From an uncultured Burkholderiaceae bacterium (GTDB lineage Bacteria; Pseudomonadota; Gammaproteobacteria; Burkholderiales; Burkholderiaceae_B), in the NCBI GenBank assembly GCA_937888805.1, contig CALBEY010000134.1:25366-89365 (forward strand): a DNA stretch of 64,000 nt. Reading direction: 5' to 3'. Under the pieces are notes generated by a model. It was not told where the DNA came from, did no database searches, and saw only the letters and a program-made list of their open reading frames with translations. The translations under genes were made by a program, and so were the position numbers. Shown one piece after another: positions 51,551-59,669 of this stretch; the first letter of the stretch is position 1, and each line of letters opens with the position of its first letter.

Positions 51551-52024
51551 ATGAAAACACTGTTACTGGTCAGGCACGCTAAGACGGCACCTGCGGGTCG
51601 CGACCAATCCGACCATGATCGGGCGCTCGAAGACCAAGGGGTGACTGACGCTGGCAAACTAGCCCACTATTTAAAAAAGAAGGGCTACCGGGTTGATGTC
51701 ATGTTGATCAGCTCGGCCAATCGCACGCAAACAACCGCGCAGATTCTGATGACAGCGCTTGGGGAGCATCCACCCGAGGTGGTGGTGTCACCCGACTTGT
51801 ATTTGGCCACTGATGATCGGATTTGGACGGCCATTCAAGGCGCAGACCAAGCCATTGAAACCTTGTTGATCGTGGGTCATAACCCGGGGTTAGAGGCTTT
51901 GTCTCGGCGCTTTCTGCCCCAACTAACCAAGTTACATCCAGGTCAAATGGTGAGGGTTCGTTTCGACACCGACTCTTGGCATATGGCCAGCGAGTTGATT
52001 GCCCAAGACGTCAAGTTGGTGTGA
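51551..52024 (+). CDS. sixA: SixA-like phosphohistidine phosphatase
   Basis: A 157-residue histidine phosphatase. Seen: LLLVRHAKTAPAG with the catalytic RHG-type His9, SSANRTQTTAQI and LLIVGHNPGLEALS with the second His. SixA removes phosphate from phosphohistidine proteins, for example the nitrogen PTS carrier NPr. The specific partner here is unknown. The GlpQ-type gene follows on the same strand. Confidence 0.88.
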   Translation: MKTLLLVRHAKTAPAGRDQSDHDRALEDQGVTDAGKLAHYLKKKGYRVDVMLISSANRTQTTAQILMTALGEHPPEVVVSPDLYLATDDRIWTAIQGADQAIETLLIVGHNPGLEALSRRFLPQLTKLHPGQMVRVRFDTDSWHMASELIAQDVKLV

Positions 52025-52070
52025 GTGGTGTCAAAGTGTCGCACAGCTTAATCCCTCGCTCGAGTCCACC

Positions 52071-53012
52071 GTGTCCCAACAAAAAAGCACTGCCCACCGT
52101 AAGATTGTGATTGCGCATCGCGGGGCGAGCGCTTACCTGCCTGAGCACACGTTGGCCGCCAAAGCAATGGCCTACGCTCAAGGGGCAAACTATCTTGAGC
52201 AAGATTTGGTGATGACTCAAGATGGCTATTTGGTGGTCTTGCATGACCTGTTCCTTGATGACGTCTCGGACGTGGCAGAGCGTTTTCCGGGTATTCGGCG
52301 TGAGGACGGCAGGCACTATGTGATTGATCTCATGCTCGCACAACTGCTCACGCTTGAGATTTCAGAGCGGGTTGATGCGCAGGGTACCCCACGATTTCCC
52401 AATCGGTTTCCACCCAAAAGATCGCGCTTCACGGCCAACACATTCGATCAAGAGATTGAATTACTGCAAGGCTTGAACCGTTCGACGGGTGGTTCGGTGG
52501 GGTTGTATCCAGAAATCAAATCGCCCGCCTTTCACCATGATCATGGCTTGGACTTGGCAAGTGCCGTGCTCGATGCGTTGAAAGCCTATGGTTACCTCGG
52601 GCGTGACAGCGGTGCAATTGTTCAGTCTTTTGATGCAACTGAGTTGCAACGTGTGAAACACGAACTGATGCCCGAAAGAGGGCTTGATCTGCCATTGACA
52701 CAGTTGTTATCTGGTGCTGAGCCGTTCCATTTGGGATTGGCAGAAATCGCTACCTACGCCGACAACATTGGTGTTGCGCTGGATATGTTAATGGGTACAA
52801 ATGGCCAGACGGCATCTGTTGAGCCAACCGACGTTGTTAAGCAGGCGCACGCCCATGGACTCGCCGTTCATGTCTACACGTTACGTGCGGACCAGTTGCC
52901 CACGTCGTTCACCGATTTGGATGATTTGCACCGGTTTGTTTTTGAGCGTGTTGGCGCCGATGGTGTTTTCAGTGATTTTCCTGACCGCAGTGTCCGATTT
53001 TTAAATCGTTAG
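52071..53012 (+). CDS. glpQ: Glycerophosphodiester phosphodiesterase, GlpQ type
   Basis: A 313-residue enzyme hydrolysing glycerophosphodiesters to glycerol-3-phosphate and an alcohol. Seen: IAHRGASAYLPEHTLAAK (catalytic His/Arg), YLEQDLVMTQDGYLVVLHD (metal Glu and Asp, second His) and GLYPEIKSPAFHHDHG. Length and insertions match periplasmic GlpQ, yet no signal peptide is present with the GTG at 52071 or with the longer TTG start at 51999. It may act in the cytoplasm. A terminator follows. Confidence 0.87.
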   Translation: MSQQKSTAHRKIVIAHRGASAYLPEHTLAAKAMAYAQGANYLEQDLVMTQDGYLVVLHDLFLDDVSDVAERFPGIRREDGRHYVIDLMLAQLLTLEISERVDAQGTPRFPNRFPPKRSRFTANTFDQEIELLQGLNRSTGGSVGLYPEIKSPAFHHDHGLDLASAVLDALKAYGYLGRDSGAIVQSFDATELQRVKHELMPERGLDLPLTQLLSGAEPFHLGLAEIATYADNIGVALDMLMGTNGQTASVEPTDVVKQAHAHGLAVHVYTLRADQLPTSFTDLDDLHRFVFERVGADGVFSDFPDRSVRFLNR

Positions 53013-53026
53013 CCTGCGGTAGGCTT

Positions 53027-53071
53027 AAAAACCGTCGCAATAAGGTTTAAACATGGGTTGCGACGGGTTTT
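53027..53071. terminator. Terminator between glpQ and the PCuAC gene
   Basis: AAAAACCGTCGCAA (53027-53040) and TTGCGACGGGTTTT (53058-53071) form a stem of about 13 pairs with one G-T mismatch position. A and T tracts on the two sides suggest it serves both convergent genes. Confidence 0.85.
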
Positions 53072-53105
53072 AAATAGTCAGTCGACAGTCAGTCAATGGC
53101 TGGGC

Positions 53106-53597
53106 TCAGTGCCCTTTCATCATTTGGTGTTGCATCGGCTGACTCCCACCGGTGAACGTCGGTGCCATGACCTTGAATTGAACCGTCGTGACTTGGCCAC
53201 CGGCGAAGTTTAAATTGACCGGAATTGTTTCGCCTTCTTTGAAGGGCTGTTTCAAACCAACAAACATGATGTGATAACCGCCGGGTTGTAACGTCACTTT
53301 ACCAGTGGCGGGCACCTCGATTTGTTTGACTTCTCGCATCTTGGCCACGCCGTCTTCGCGAATGATGGTGTGTATTTCGACACGATCCGCGCGATCGCTG
53401 TTGGCTGCTGTCAGTGCAGTGGTTTGGGTGCTTTTGTTATTGATTTCCAAATAACCGGCGCCATTCGTTTGTCCAGGCACTGACGCCCGGATCCAAGGGT
53501 TAGAAAAGGTCAATGCGTCAGTGCTCGTTTGTGCTGTGGCAAAACCGCTGGTCAGCAGCAGTAGCGTGCAAGCAATCGATGTCAGGCCATGTTTCAT
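53106..53597 (-). CDS. Periplasmic copper chaperone PCu(A)C
   Basis: A 163-residue exported protein with signal MKHGLTSIACTLLLLTSGFATAQ. The metal motif H-x10-M-x21-H-x-M is exact: His76, Met87, His109 and Met111 (EIHTI, AKMRE, GGYHIMF). The C-terminal tail PMQHQMMKGH adds further Met/His. The family delivers Cu(I) to cytochrome oxidase. GGGAG precedes the start. A DUF2946 gene lies 135 bp upstream on the same strand. Confidence 0.94.
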   Translation of the reverse strand: MKHGLTSIACTLLLLTSGFATAQTSTDALTFSNPWIRASVPGQTNGAGYLEINNKSTQTTALTAANSDRADRVEIHTIIREDGVAKMREVKQIEVPATGKVTLQPGGYHIMFVGLKQPFKEGETIPVNLNFAGGQVTTVQFKVMAPTFTGGSQPMQHQMMKGH

Positions 53598-53732
53598 TTA
53601 AATCTCCCATTCGCTTCTTTCAATGGCGACACGGCATCGTCGTGCCGGTTTGAGGTTGTGAGGTGTTTGTGTCAGTTCTTCGCCCATCAAACGGTGGTCG
53701 AGTGCCCGGTGGGCGGCGATGAACATCAGAGG

Positions 53733-54155
53733 CTAGCTGAAAAAAGCGGGTGGAGCCCTAATGGCAGCAGTGACCCAATAACAGGGTGACCGGTTAACGC
53801 TGACAACAGTGTTGTGTGCCAGTAGGCCCGGTATTTGATGGGAGATACCTTCGCGTTGCTGCCAACCCAGGGGCGTGTCACCACCGAATGAGCAAATAAG
53901 ACACTGGTGAGATTGATGAGACGTTTGGGCTATTGGCAAAGTTTCAGTGTTTTGCCAGCGGATGTAAGTCATACCGCTGGCGGTACAGACCGCGATTTTG
54001 TGCTCGTCCTGAACGCTTAGATTGACAATGGCGTGACTTAAGCCCGGGGTAATCAGACCAAACATCAAACAGAACAGCAACCAACCGTGCACCCATGGTC
54101 GGGCGCGCAGGCGGCTGTATTGATGAGGTGATAATGCCATTGACCATCGCATCAT
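53733..54155 (-). CDS. DUF2946-type exported protein, probably copper-related
   Basis: A 140-residue protein with an internal hydrophobic segment (WVHGWLLFCLMFGLITPGLSHA) acting as signal or anchor, then VCTASGMTYIRW and a HQSHQCLIC metal-like cluster. This arrangement is typical of DUF2946 proteins, found beside copper chaperones and TonB copper receptors. Function is unproven. Three nearby Met codons make the exact start uncertain. Confidence 0.72.
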   Translation of the reverse strand: MMRWSMALSPHQYSRLRARPWVHGWLLFCLMFGLITPGLSHAIVNLSVQDEHKIAVCTASGMTYIRWQNTETLPIAQTSHQSHQCLICSFGGDTPLGWQQREGISHQIPGLLAHNTVVSVNRSPCYWVTAAIRAPPAFFS

Positions 54156-54221
54156 TTGATTCTATGCCAAATTGCGATGGGTGTTCATTTGACCAAACGA
54201 GACATGTAACCCAGTCGCGTT

Positions 54222-55097
54222 TCAAAGAGACTGCACCACGGCAGCCTCAAACTTACCAGCTCGGTAGTCTTTCAAAGTTTGTTGAATTTGCTCCTCAGTG
54301 TTCATCACAAAGGGGCCGTACTGGGCGATAGGCTCAGCCAAGGGCCGACCGGCCACAATGAGGCATTGGGTGGCAACCGAGCTTTGAAGTTCAACGCAGT
54401 CGGCGCCATTGTCCGTAAGGATGGCCATGTGCCGATCGGGCACAGCGTGGCCTTGGATCGATGCCTCACCGCGGTAGGTATAGGTAAAAGCGTGGTGACC
54501 GGCTGGGATGCGGGCCACAAAGGTGCTGTTGGCAGGCAAGTGCACGTCAAGAATCAATGGTTCTGTATCAGGTCGTTGCACCGCACCGAGGGTGCCACCA
54601 CTGGTGCCTGCAATCACACGCACGCGAACACCCGACTCGGTGATGTATTCGGGGATGTTCTCAGGTGAAATATCCCGATAGCTTGGCTTGATCATTTTGT
54701 GCTGCGCAGGCAGGTTCAGCCACAGTTGAAAGCCTTCCATCAGGCCATCTTCTTGTTCAGGCAGTTCAGAGTGGATCAGGCCGCTTCCAGCGGTCATCCA
54801 TTGCACACCGCCTGGGCCAAGCAGACCTTCGTTACCGGCACTATCACGGTGGCGCATACGCCCGGCGATCATGTAGGTGATGGTCTCAAACCCGCGGTGG
54901 GGGTGATTGGGAAACCCACCCATGTAATCCTCTGGGTTGTCGTTGCGAAATGCATCGAGCATCAGAAAGGGGTCTAGACGTCGTTGCAGCGACTGGGTGA
55001 GCACACGTGTGAGTTTGACGCCTGCGCCATCAGAGGTTTGCACGCCCTGAACCAAGTTTTCTACTTGGCGAGAGGTGGCCGTTGTTTGGGTGTTCAT
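54222..55097 (-). CDS. Pirin family protein
   Basis: A 291-residue bicupin. Seen: FLMLDAFRNDNPEDYMGGFPNHPHRGFETITY with the metal His pair (HPHRG), MTAGSGLIHSE and the second cupin with the C-terminal cap. Some bacterial pirins are quercetin 2,3-dioxygenases, others act as regulators. CAGGAG precedes the start, 15 bp after azoR. The azoR-pirin pair faces a LysR gene that probably controls it. Confidence 0.93.
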   Translation of the reverse strand: MNTQTTATSRQVENLVQGVQTSDGAGVKLTRVLTQSLQRRLDPFLMLDAFRNDNPEDYMGGFPNHPHRGFETITYMIAGRMRHRDSAGNEGLLGPGGVQWMTAGSGLIHSELPEQEDGLMEGFQLWLNLPAQHKMIKPSYRDISPENIPEYITESGVRVRVIAGTSGGTLGAVQRPDTEPLILDVHLPANSTFVARIPAGHHAFTYTYRGEASIQGHAVPDRHMAILTDNGADCVELQSSVATQCLIVAGRPLAEPIAQYGPFVMNTEEQIQQTLKDYRAGKFEAAVVQSL

Positions 55098-55112
55098 TTT
55101 TTTGCTCCTGAT

Positions 55113-55712
55113 TTAGGCAAACAAATCACTGATCTGTTGTTTGGTTTCTTGCATGGCGTTGGCAGCTGCCTCAGGCCCCATGGCAAATCCCTCAGCATAA
55201 ATGTAATGCACATCTGTCATCCCCAGAAAACCGAGCATCAACTTTAGGTAAGGCACCTGCGTGTCGTTGGGCGTGTCGCGATAGATGCCGCCACGGGCCA
55301 GTGCAACGTAAACCGTTTTACCCGTGAGTAAACCGACAGGGCCGTTTTCTGTGTATCGAAACGTCACACCGGCTTTGGCGATGGCATCGAACCACGACTT
55401 CAGCTGAACGGGAATACCGAAGTTATACATGGGCACGCCAAGCACAATGATGTCGCTGTTTTGAACTTCAGTGATAAGGGCATCATCATGGGCCATACGG
55501 GCGTGTTGCGTTTCTGATCGTTGGTTGGCCGGTGTGAACAATGCGTTTAATGCGGGCTCATCGAGGATGGGGTGTGGGTCGCTAGCCATGTCACGCAGTT
55601 GCAGAACAGGCTCAGGCGTCTTTTGCATTAACCGCGCCGTGATGAGATCGGCAACGGCGGTCGAATTGGCGCCGACGGATCGTGCGCTGGTGTTGAGCTG
55701 TAGTATTTGCAT
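55113..55712 (-). CDS. azoR: FMN-dependent NADH-azoreductase
   Basis: A 199-residue flavodoxin-fold quinone/azo reductase. Seen: [14 protein letters not shown] (FMN phosphate loop), [40 protein letters not shown] and the C-terminal FAMGPEAA. It probably detoxifies quinones or nitro/azo compounds. First of azoR-pirin, divergent from a LysR gene with a 132-bp spacer. Confidence 0.93.
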   Translation of the reverse strand: MQILQLNTSARSVGANSTAVADLITARLMQKTPEPVLQLRDMASDPHPILDEPALNALFTPANQRSETQHARMAHDDALITEVQNSDIIVLGVPMYNFGIPVQLKSWFDAIAKAGVTFRYTENGPVGLLTGKTVYVALARGGIYRDTPNDTQVPYLKLMLGFLGMTDVHYIYAEGFAMGPEAAANAMQETKQQISDLFA

Positions 55713-55844
55713 GGTGTTGGCCTTTGATTTTAAGAAAATGCGTTGGCTTCATTGAGGCCTAAATACAGTCTATTGCACCATTATTAAAAGAAAAACCCCT
55801 GTTTGTGGGTATCATTATCCCAAATATGAAACAATTTTGCCATC

Positions 55845-56810
55845 ATGACCCCAACAAAAAGACCAACAGACAATCACCCTAGCCCTGAGCCCAGGGCGTG
55901 GTTCGCGGGCCAAGCCGACGACTTGGTGTTGTTCGCTCATTTGATCGATGCGGGCAGTTTTTCAGGGGCGGCAGAACGGGTGGGCATCCCCAAGTCAACC
56001 CTTTCTCGGCGCCTGTCTGCCCTTGAAAATCGATTGGGTCAGCGCTTGGTGACTCGCAGTACCCGTCGCTTGGCGCTGACTGACTTTGGCGAACGCATGC
56101 TCGAGCATGCCAGACGTCTATTGGAAGAGATCTCGGCCGTCTCAGCGTTGGCCCAAAACGAACAAGTCCAACCGAAAGGCTTGCTGAGGGTATCGATGCC
56201 ACCGGATCTGACCCATGTTGATCTCGCCACGTTGCTGTTGCGGTTTTCTGCACGGTATCCAGAAGTACGGGTGGCGTTAGACGTATCAGCCAGACGCGTC
56301 GATCTGCTGGCTGAACGCTTCGATCTCGTGGTGCGGATTGCGAACCACCTGCCAGATGACAGCACGCTGGTAGCGACCCAGTTGCATGACATGCAAATCC
56401 GTTTGTATGCCAGCGCGGCTTATCTGAATCGTTTTGGGGCGCCGGTAACACCGAGTGATTTGATGGCACACAATTGTTTACCTTTAATCAGCAGCCAAGG
56501 AGAGACGCTCGACTGGTCACTGAAGAGTGCGTTCGGTCAATGGCAGGGTGTGCCGCCGAGTCGCCTGTCTTCGAACTCACCGGCCACGCAACGCGCACTG
56601 GCTGTAAGCGGTATGGGCATTGTGGCGCTACCCGACGTGCTGGCCGCTGATTGCGTGGCGCAGTCAACCTTAATCCAAGTGTTACCCGAGTGGTCTCTGC
56701 CATCAGTCACGGTCTGGTGTGTGACGCCAGGGCGACGCTTGTTGCCTTTGCGCACCAAAGTATTTATAAAAATGCTGCGTCAAAGCATGACCGGTAAGCC
56801 GGCGGTTTGA
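55845..56810 (+). CDS. LysR-family transcriptional regulator
   Basis: A 321-residue regulator. The winged helix-turn-helix at about 25-85 reads VLFAHLIDAGSFSGAAERVG then SRRLSALENRLGQRLVTRSTRR. The substrate-binding domain at about 105-305 follows. An N-terminal extension of about 22 residues is unusual. Divergent placement suggests it controls azoR-pirin in response to quinones or similar electrophiles, as inferred from neighbours only. It ends 4 bp from the end of the convergent reductase-patatin gene. Confidence 0.92.
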   Translation: MTPTKRPTDNHPSPEPRAWFAGQADDLVLFAHLIDAGSFSGAAERVGIPKSTLSRRLSALENRLGQRLVTRSTRRLALTDFGERMLEHARRLLEEISAVSALAQNEQVQPKGLLRVSMPPDLTHVDLATLLLRFSARYPEVRVALDVSARRVDLLAERFDLVVRIANHLPDDSTLVATQLHDMQIRLYASAAYLNRFGAPVTPSDLMAHNCLPLISSQGETLDWSLKSAFGQWQGVPPSRLSSNSPATQRALAVSGMGIVALPDVLAADCVAQSTLIQVLPEWSLPSVTVWCVTPGRRLLPLRTKVFIKMLRQSMTGKPAV

Positions 56811-56814
56811 AGGA

Positions 56815-59121
56815 TTAATTTGGGGCAGGACCCAAAATGTCATCGACCGTTTTTTTGCCATCGGCAATCAATTGTGTGATCGTTTGAGCAGAGAAGTCAT
56901 AAGCCTTGGGGGCGGGGTGCTCGGGGTCAGTGTGACGCGTGATCCGAATGCTCTTGTTGGGCTTGGCTTGATCGACCAGCTGAATATAAAGGGGTTCTCG
57001 GGCAAGTCGTCGCGCGCTATCGGGTGGCAATTCAGCCATCAAGTTTGCCACCAGTTGTTGATAGTTGTTGATGACGTCTTGTCGATAATTGTCGTTTTTG
57101 AGTCGATCAGAATAAACAATCTCGTCGCGGCGTGCACTGACCTCGGTTAGGGTTTCGGGCAGGTTGTCGCGATGACCGGGAAATAGGTCGATGAAATAAA
57201 TGTCTTTGCCGGTATGGCCGATTCGATTCAAGGTGGGTTGCAAGGGCGAGTTGCTGACAATACCGGCGTCCCAGTAGTGTCGATCACCAATGGTGACCCA
57301 AGGAAACGCCGGTGGCAGACTACCACTGGCCAAAACGTGGTCAACGGTGAACGTGTCAAGGTAACTGTCAAACAAGATGATTTCGCTACTTTGCACATCA
57401 ACAGCAGTCACCAGCAAACGCACGGGGCTGTGCTTGAGGCGGTCAAAGTCAACATACTGACTGAGCAACTTTTTTGCCGCTGAAAAATCATAAAGGCTTG
57501 GCCACTGGCTGGGCATCTGACCAACGTTTTGCCACATCTGCGTCCAACGCGGCTCAAAAAAACCAGGCACACCAAACATGGCAATCTGTTGACTTGACCA
57601 CAAGCGTCGCGTTGCTTCATCACCAGAAAACGCTGAGGTGGTTGACAGATCATGCCAAAAGGCCGTTAGCGCCTCATCCGCATGATCAGGATTGCCGGCA
57701 ACAATAGCGCCATTAAAGGCACCGATGGAAACGCCAGCCACGACATCGGGTCTGATGCCGCGTTTGTGTAAGGCATCTATCGCGCCGCACTCAAACGCCC
57801 CAAAAGCGCCACCGCCTTGCAGCACGTAAACCACTGGTGCAGGGATTTGCGCCAGCGCAAACGTGGGATCACGTAACGCCGGTTTACAACGCTTTAAAGC
57901 CACATGGTTACGAATAAGGTCTTCTGCTGCTCGCGTATTGGCCGATGACCGCCCTAGGGTAAAAAAAGCACAAGGCACATCGTGATTGAGATATATCGCC
58001 TCAAACTGTCCCGTTTTCAGTGACCCCCGGTCGATGCGCTCGTTGGCTGTTGACGGAAATCCAACCAGATTAAAACTTTGGTCAAAAATATGGCTGTAAA
58101 AGTAGCTGACCGCGGTAAAGGGTTCACGGTGGCCCATCATGTTGCGAGCGGCAAGCCGACCTTGTTTGATGGCGTTATCCCAGTGCTCAACGCGAAACTG
58201 TGAATTGAAAAATGGGTGGTGTATGCAGGCCACATCACCGGCGGCATAAATTGAGGGATCGTTCGTTTGCAAAAACGCATCGACCATCACACCGTCACGA
58301 CAGCCAATGTCGGTTCCTCGCAAGAACTCAGTGCGTGGCGTGACACCTGCCCCGATGACGACCATGTCGCACGGGATCGTTTCACCACGCTCAGTCAGCA
58401 CGGATTTCACTCGGCCGGTGCCTTCAATGGCCGCTGGCGAATCGCCGACGATACAACGCACGTTGTTTTTCGCCAAAATCGATTCAGCAAAATTCGAAAT
58501 ATTCTCGGCGTGTAATTTATAGAGCAGTTGTTGGGCTTCGACCAACGTGACATCAACGTCTAGCGAGCGCAACAGACTGACAATCTCTGTGCCAATAAAA
58601 CCACCACCGATAACCACGGCACGGACCTTGGCCGACGATTTGCGTCGGGTGACACCTTTGGCATCTTGTCGGATTGCCACAGCGTCTTCGAAGGTGCGCA
58701 GGTAATGAACACTGGTCAACTCAGCACCTGGTATGGCGAGTTTGGTGGGTGAAGCACCGGTGGCGATGAGTGCTTTGTCGTAGAGAAGATGATGCCCATT
58801 GGCGAGTTGCACGGATTTCTTGGTGGTGTCTAAGGACGTGATGGCCGCATTTAAGACGAGCTCAATCTTAAGCGCGGCCAAGCTGGCCTCATCAAGAACA
58901 AAGTTTGGTTTAAGGGGTTGATTGGGACGCGGTGACGTTTTGGATAAGGGTGGGCGTTGGTAGGGTGCGATGGACTCTTCACTGACGATGACGATGCGCC
59001 CTTGTGCGCCTTCTTGTCGCAATGTTTGCGCCGCTGTGGCTGCGGCTAGGCCGCCACCGAGCAACAAAAAGTCGATGGCTTTTGCGTCACGTGACGGACG
59101 AGACTTTGTCGGCGTGCCCAT
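56815..59121 (-). CDS. Fusion of FAD/NAD(P)H-dependent reductase and patatin-like hydrolase
   Basis: One unbroken 768-residue protein. Residues about 15-410 form a class I pyridine-nucleotide reductase resembling ferredoxin/rubredoxin reductases: FAD loop LLLGGGLAAATAA (19-31), LIATGA (118-123), NAD(P) loop VVIGGGFIGTE (169-179), YAAGDVA (292-298), then a Reductase_C-like part (HWDNAIKQGRLAARNM). Residues about 428-768 form a patatin domain: oxyanion loop GGGAFGAF (436-443), nucleophile Ser465 in GVSIG, and catalytic Asp618 in WDAGIVSNSP. All key residues of both enzymes are present, with no signal peptide. The ATG at 59121 overlaps the stop of the flavodoxin-like gene by one base; a longer frame starts at 59175. 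Function is unknown. An iron or lipid redox role is inferred from feoAB upstream. Confidence 0.9.
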   Translation of the reverse strand: MGTPTKSRPSRDAKAIDFLLLGGGLAAATAAQTLRQEGAQGRIVIVSEESIAPYQRPPLSKTSPRPNQPLKPNFVLDEASLAALKIELVLNAAITSLDTTKKSVQLANGHHLLYDKALIATGASPTKLAIPGAELTSVHYLRTFEDAVAIRQDAKGVTRRKSSAKVRAVVIGGGFIGTEIVSLLRSLDVDVTLVEAQQLLYKLHAENISNFAESILAKNNVRCIVGDSPAAIEGTGRVKSVLTERGETIPCDMVVIGAGVTPRTEFLRGTDIGCRDGVMVDAFLQTNDPSIYAAGDVACIHHPFFNSQFRVEHWDNAIKQGRLAARNMMGHREPFTAVSYFYSHIFDQSFNLVGFPSTANERIDRGSLKTGQFEAIYLNHDVPCAFFTLGRSSANTRAAEDLIRNHVALKRCKPALRDPTFALAQIPAPVVYVLQGGGAFGAFECGAIDALHKRGIRPDVVAGVSIGAFNGAIVAGNPDHADEALTAFWHDLSTTSAFSGDEATRRLWSSQQIAMFGVPGFFEPRWTQMWQNVGQMPSQWPSLYDFSAAKKLLSQYVDFDRLKHSPVRLLVTAVDVQSSEIILFDSYLDTFTVDHVLASGSLPPAFPWVTIGDRHYWDAGIVSNSPLQPTLNRIGHTGKDIYFIDLFPGHRDNLPETLTEVSARRDEIVYSDRLKNDNYRQDVINNYQQLVANLMAELPPDSARRLAREPLYIQLVDQAKPNKSIRITRHTDPEHPAPKAYDFSAQTITQLIADGKKTVDDILGPAPN

Positions 59122-59627
59122 TAAAATACCGCCATTGATAGGCCTGCGCCAAACAATTGCCCGACATTGTGGCAAGCCGCCACTTGGCTATCAGTTAACT
59201 GTTTGGGTGACAGAATCTCTTCTGGTGTTTGTGCATTGACGTTGATAATCAGTGCCTCTTGAATGGGTTTTAAGCGCCAGCCCGTGGCAATGCGCTCGAT
59301 TTGCTTGGCCGCACCGCGACCATCACTGCCGGCGCAAATCATGGTGCAGTAGGGGCGTCCTTGAATTTGGTCGATAACGCCATAGTAGGTACGATCGAAA
59401 AAATCTTTCATCAGACCACTCATACTGCCGAGGTTTTCAGGGGTGGCGAATATGTAGCCATCGGCTTGCGTTAACTGTGCAACCGCCGTATCAACGGCGC
59501 GCCTTAAATCAACAATGACGCCTGGCTCAGTGCCCGCTGCAAGCGCAGCGGCCTGAACCATGCGTTCGGTGCCTCCAGTGGTGGAGTGATAGACGATGAG
59601 CAGTCGCTTGGGCGGTGATGTTTGCAT
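59121..59627 (-). CDS. Flavodoxin-like / NAD(P)H-dependent FMN protein
   Basis: A 168-residue flavodoxin-fold protein. Seen: phosphate loop VYHSTTGGTERM at about 12-23, FATPENLGSMSGLMKDFFDRTYY around the flavin and CAGSDGRGAA. It is shorter than WrbA and lacks an obvious pyridine-nucleotide domain, so it may carry single electrons as flavodoxin does or act as a small FMN reductase. Its stop and the fusion start share a base, so translation is coupled. feoB ends 42 bp upstream with no terminator seen between. Confidence 0.88.
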   Translation of the reverse strand: MQTSPPKRLLIVYHSTTGGTERMVQAAALAAGTEPGVIVDLRRAVDTAVAQLTQADGYIFATPENLGSMSGLMKDFFDRTYYGVIDQIQGRPYCTMICAGSDGRGAAKQIERIATGWRLKPIQEALIINVNAQTPEEILSPKQLTDSQVAACHNVGQLFGAGLSMAVF

Positions 59628-59669
59628 GTCGATCCTGTCATAAACCCATGCCCCATCGTATCAGCCTAT

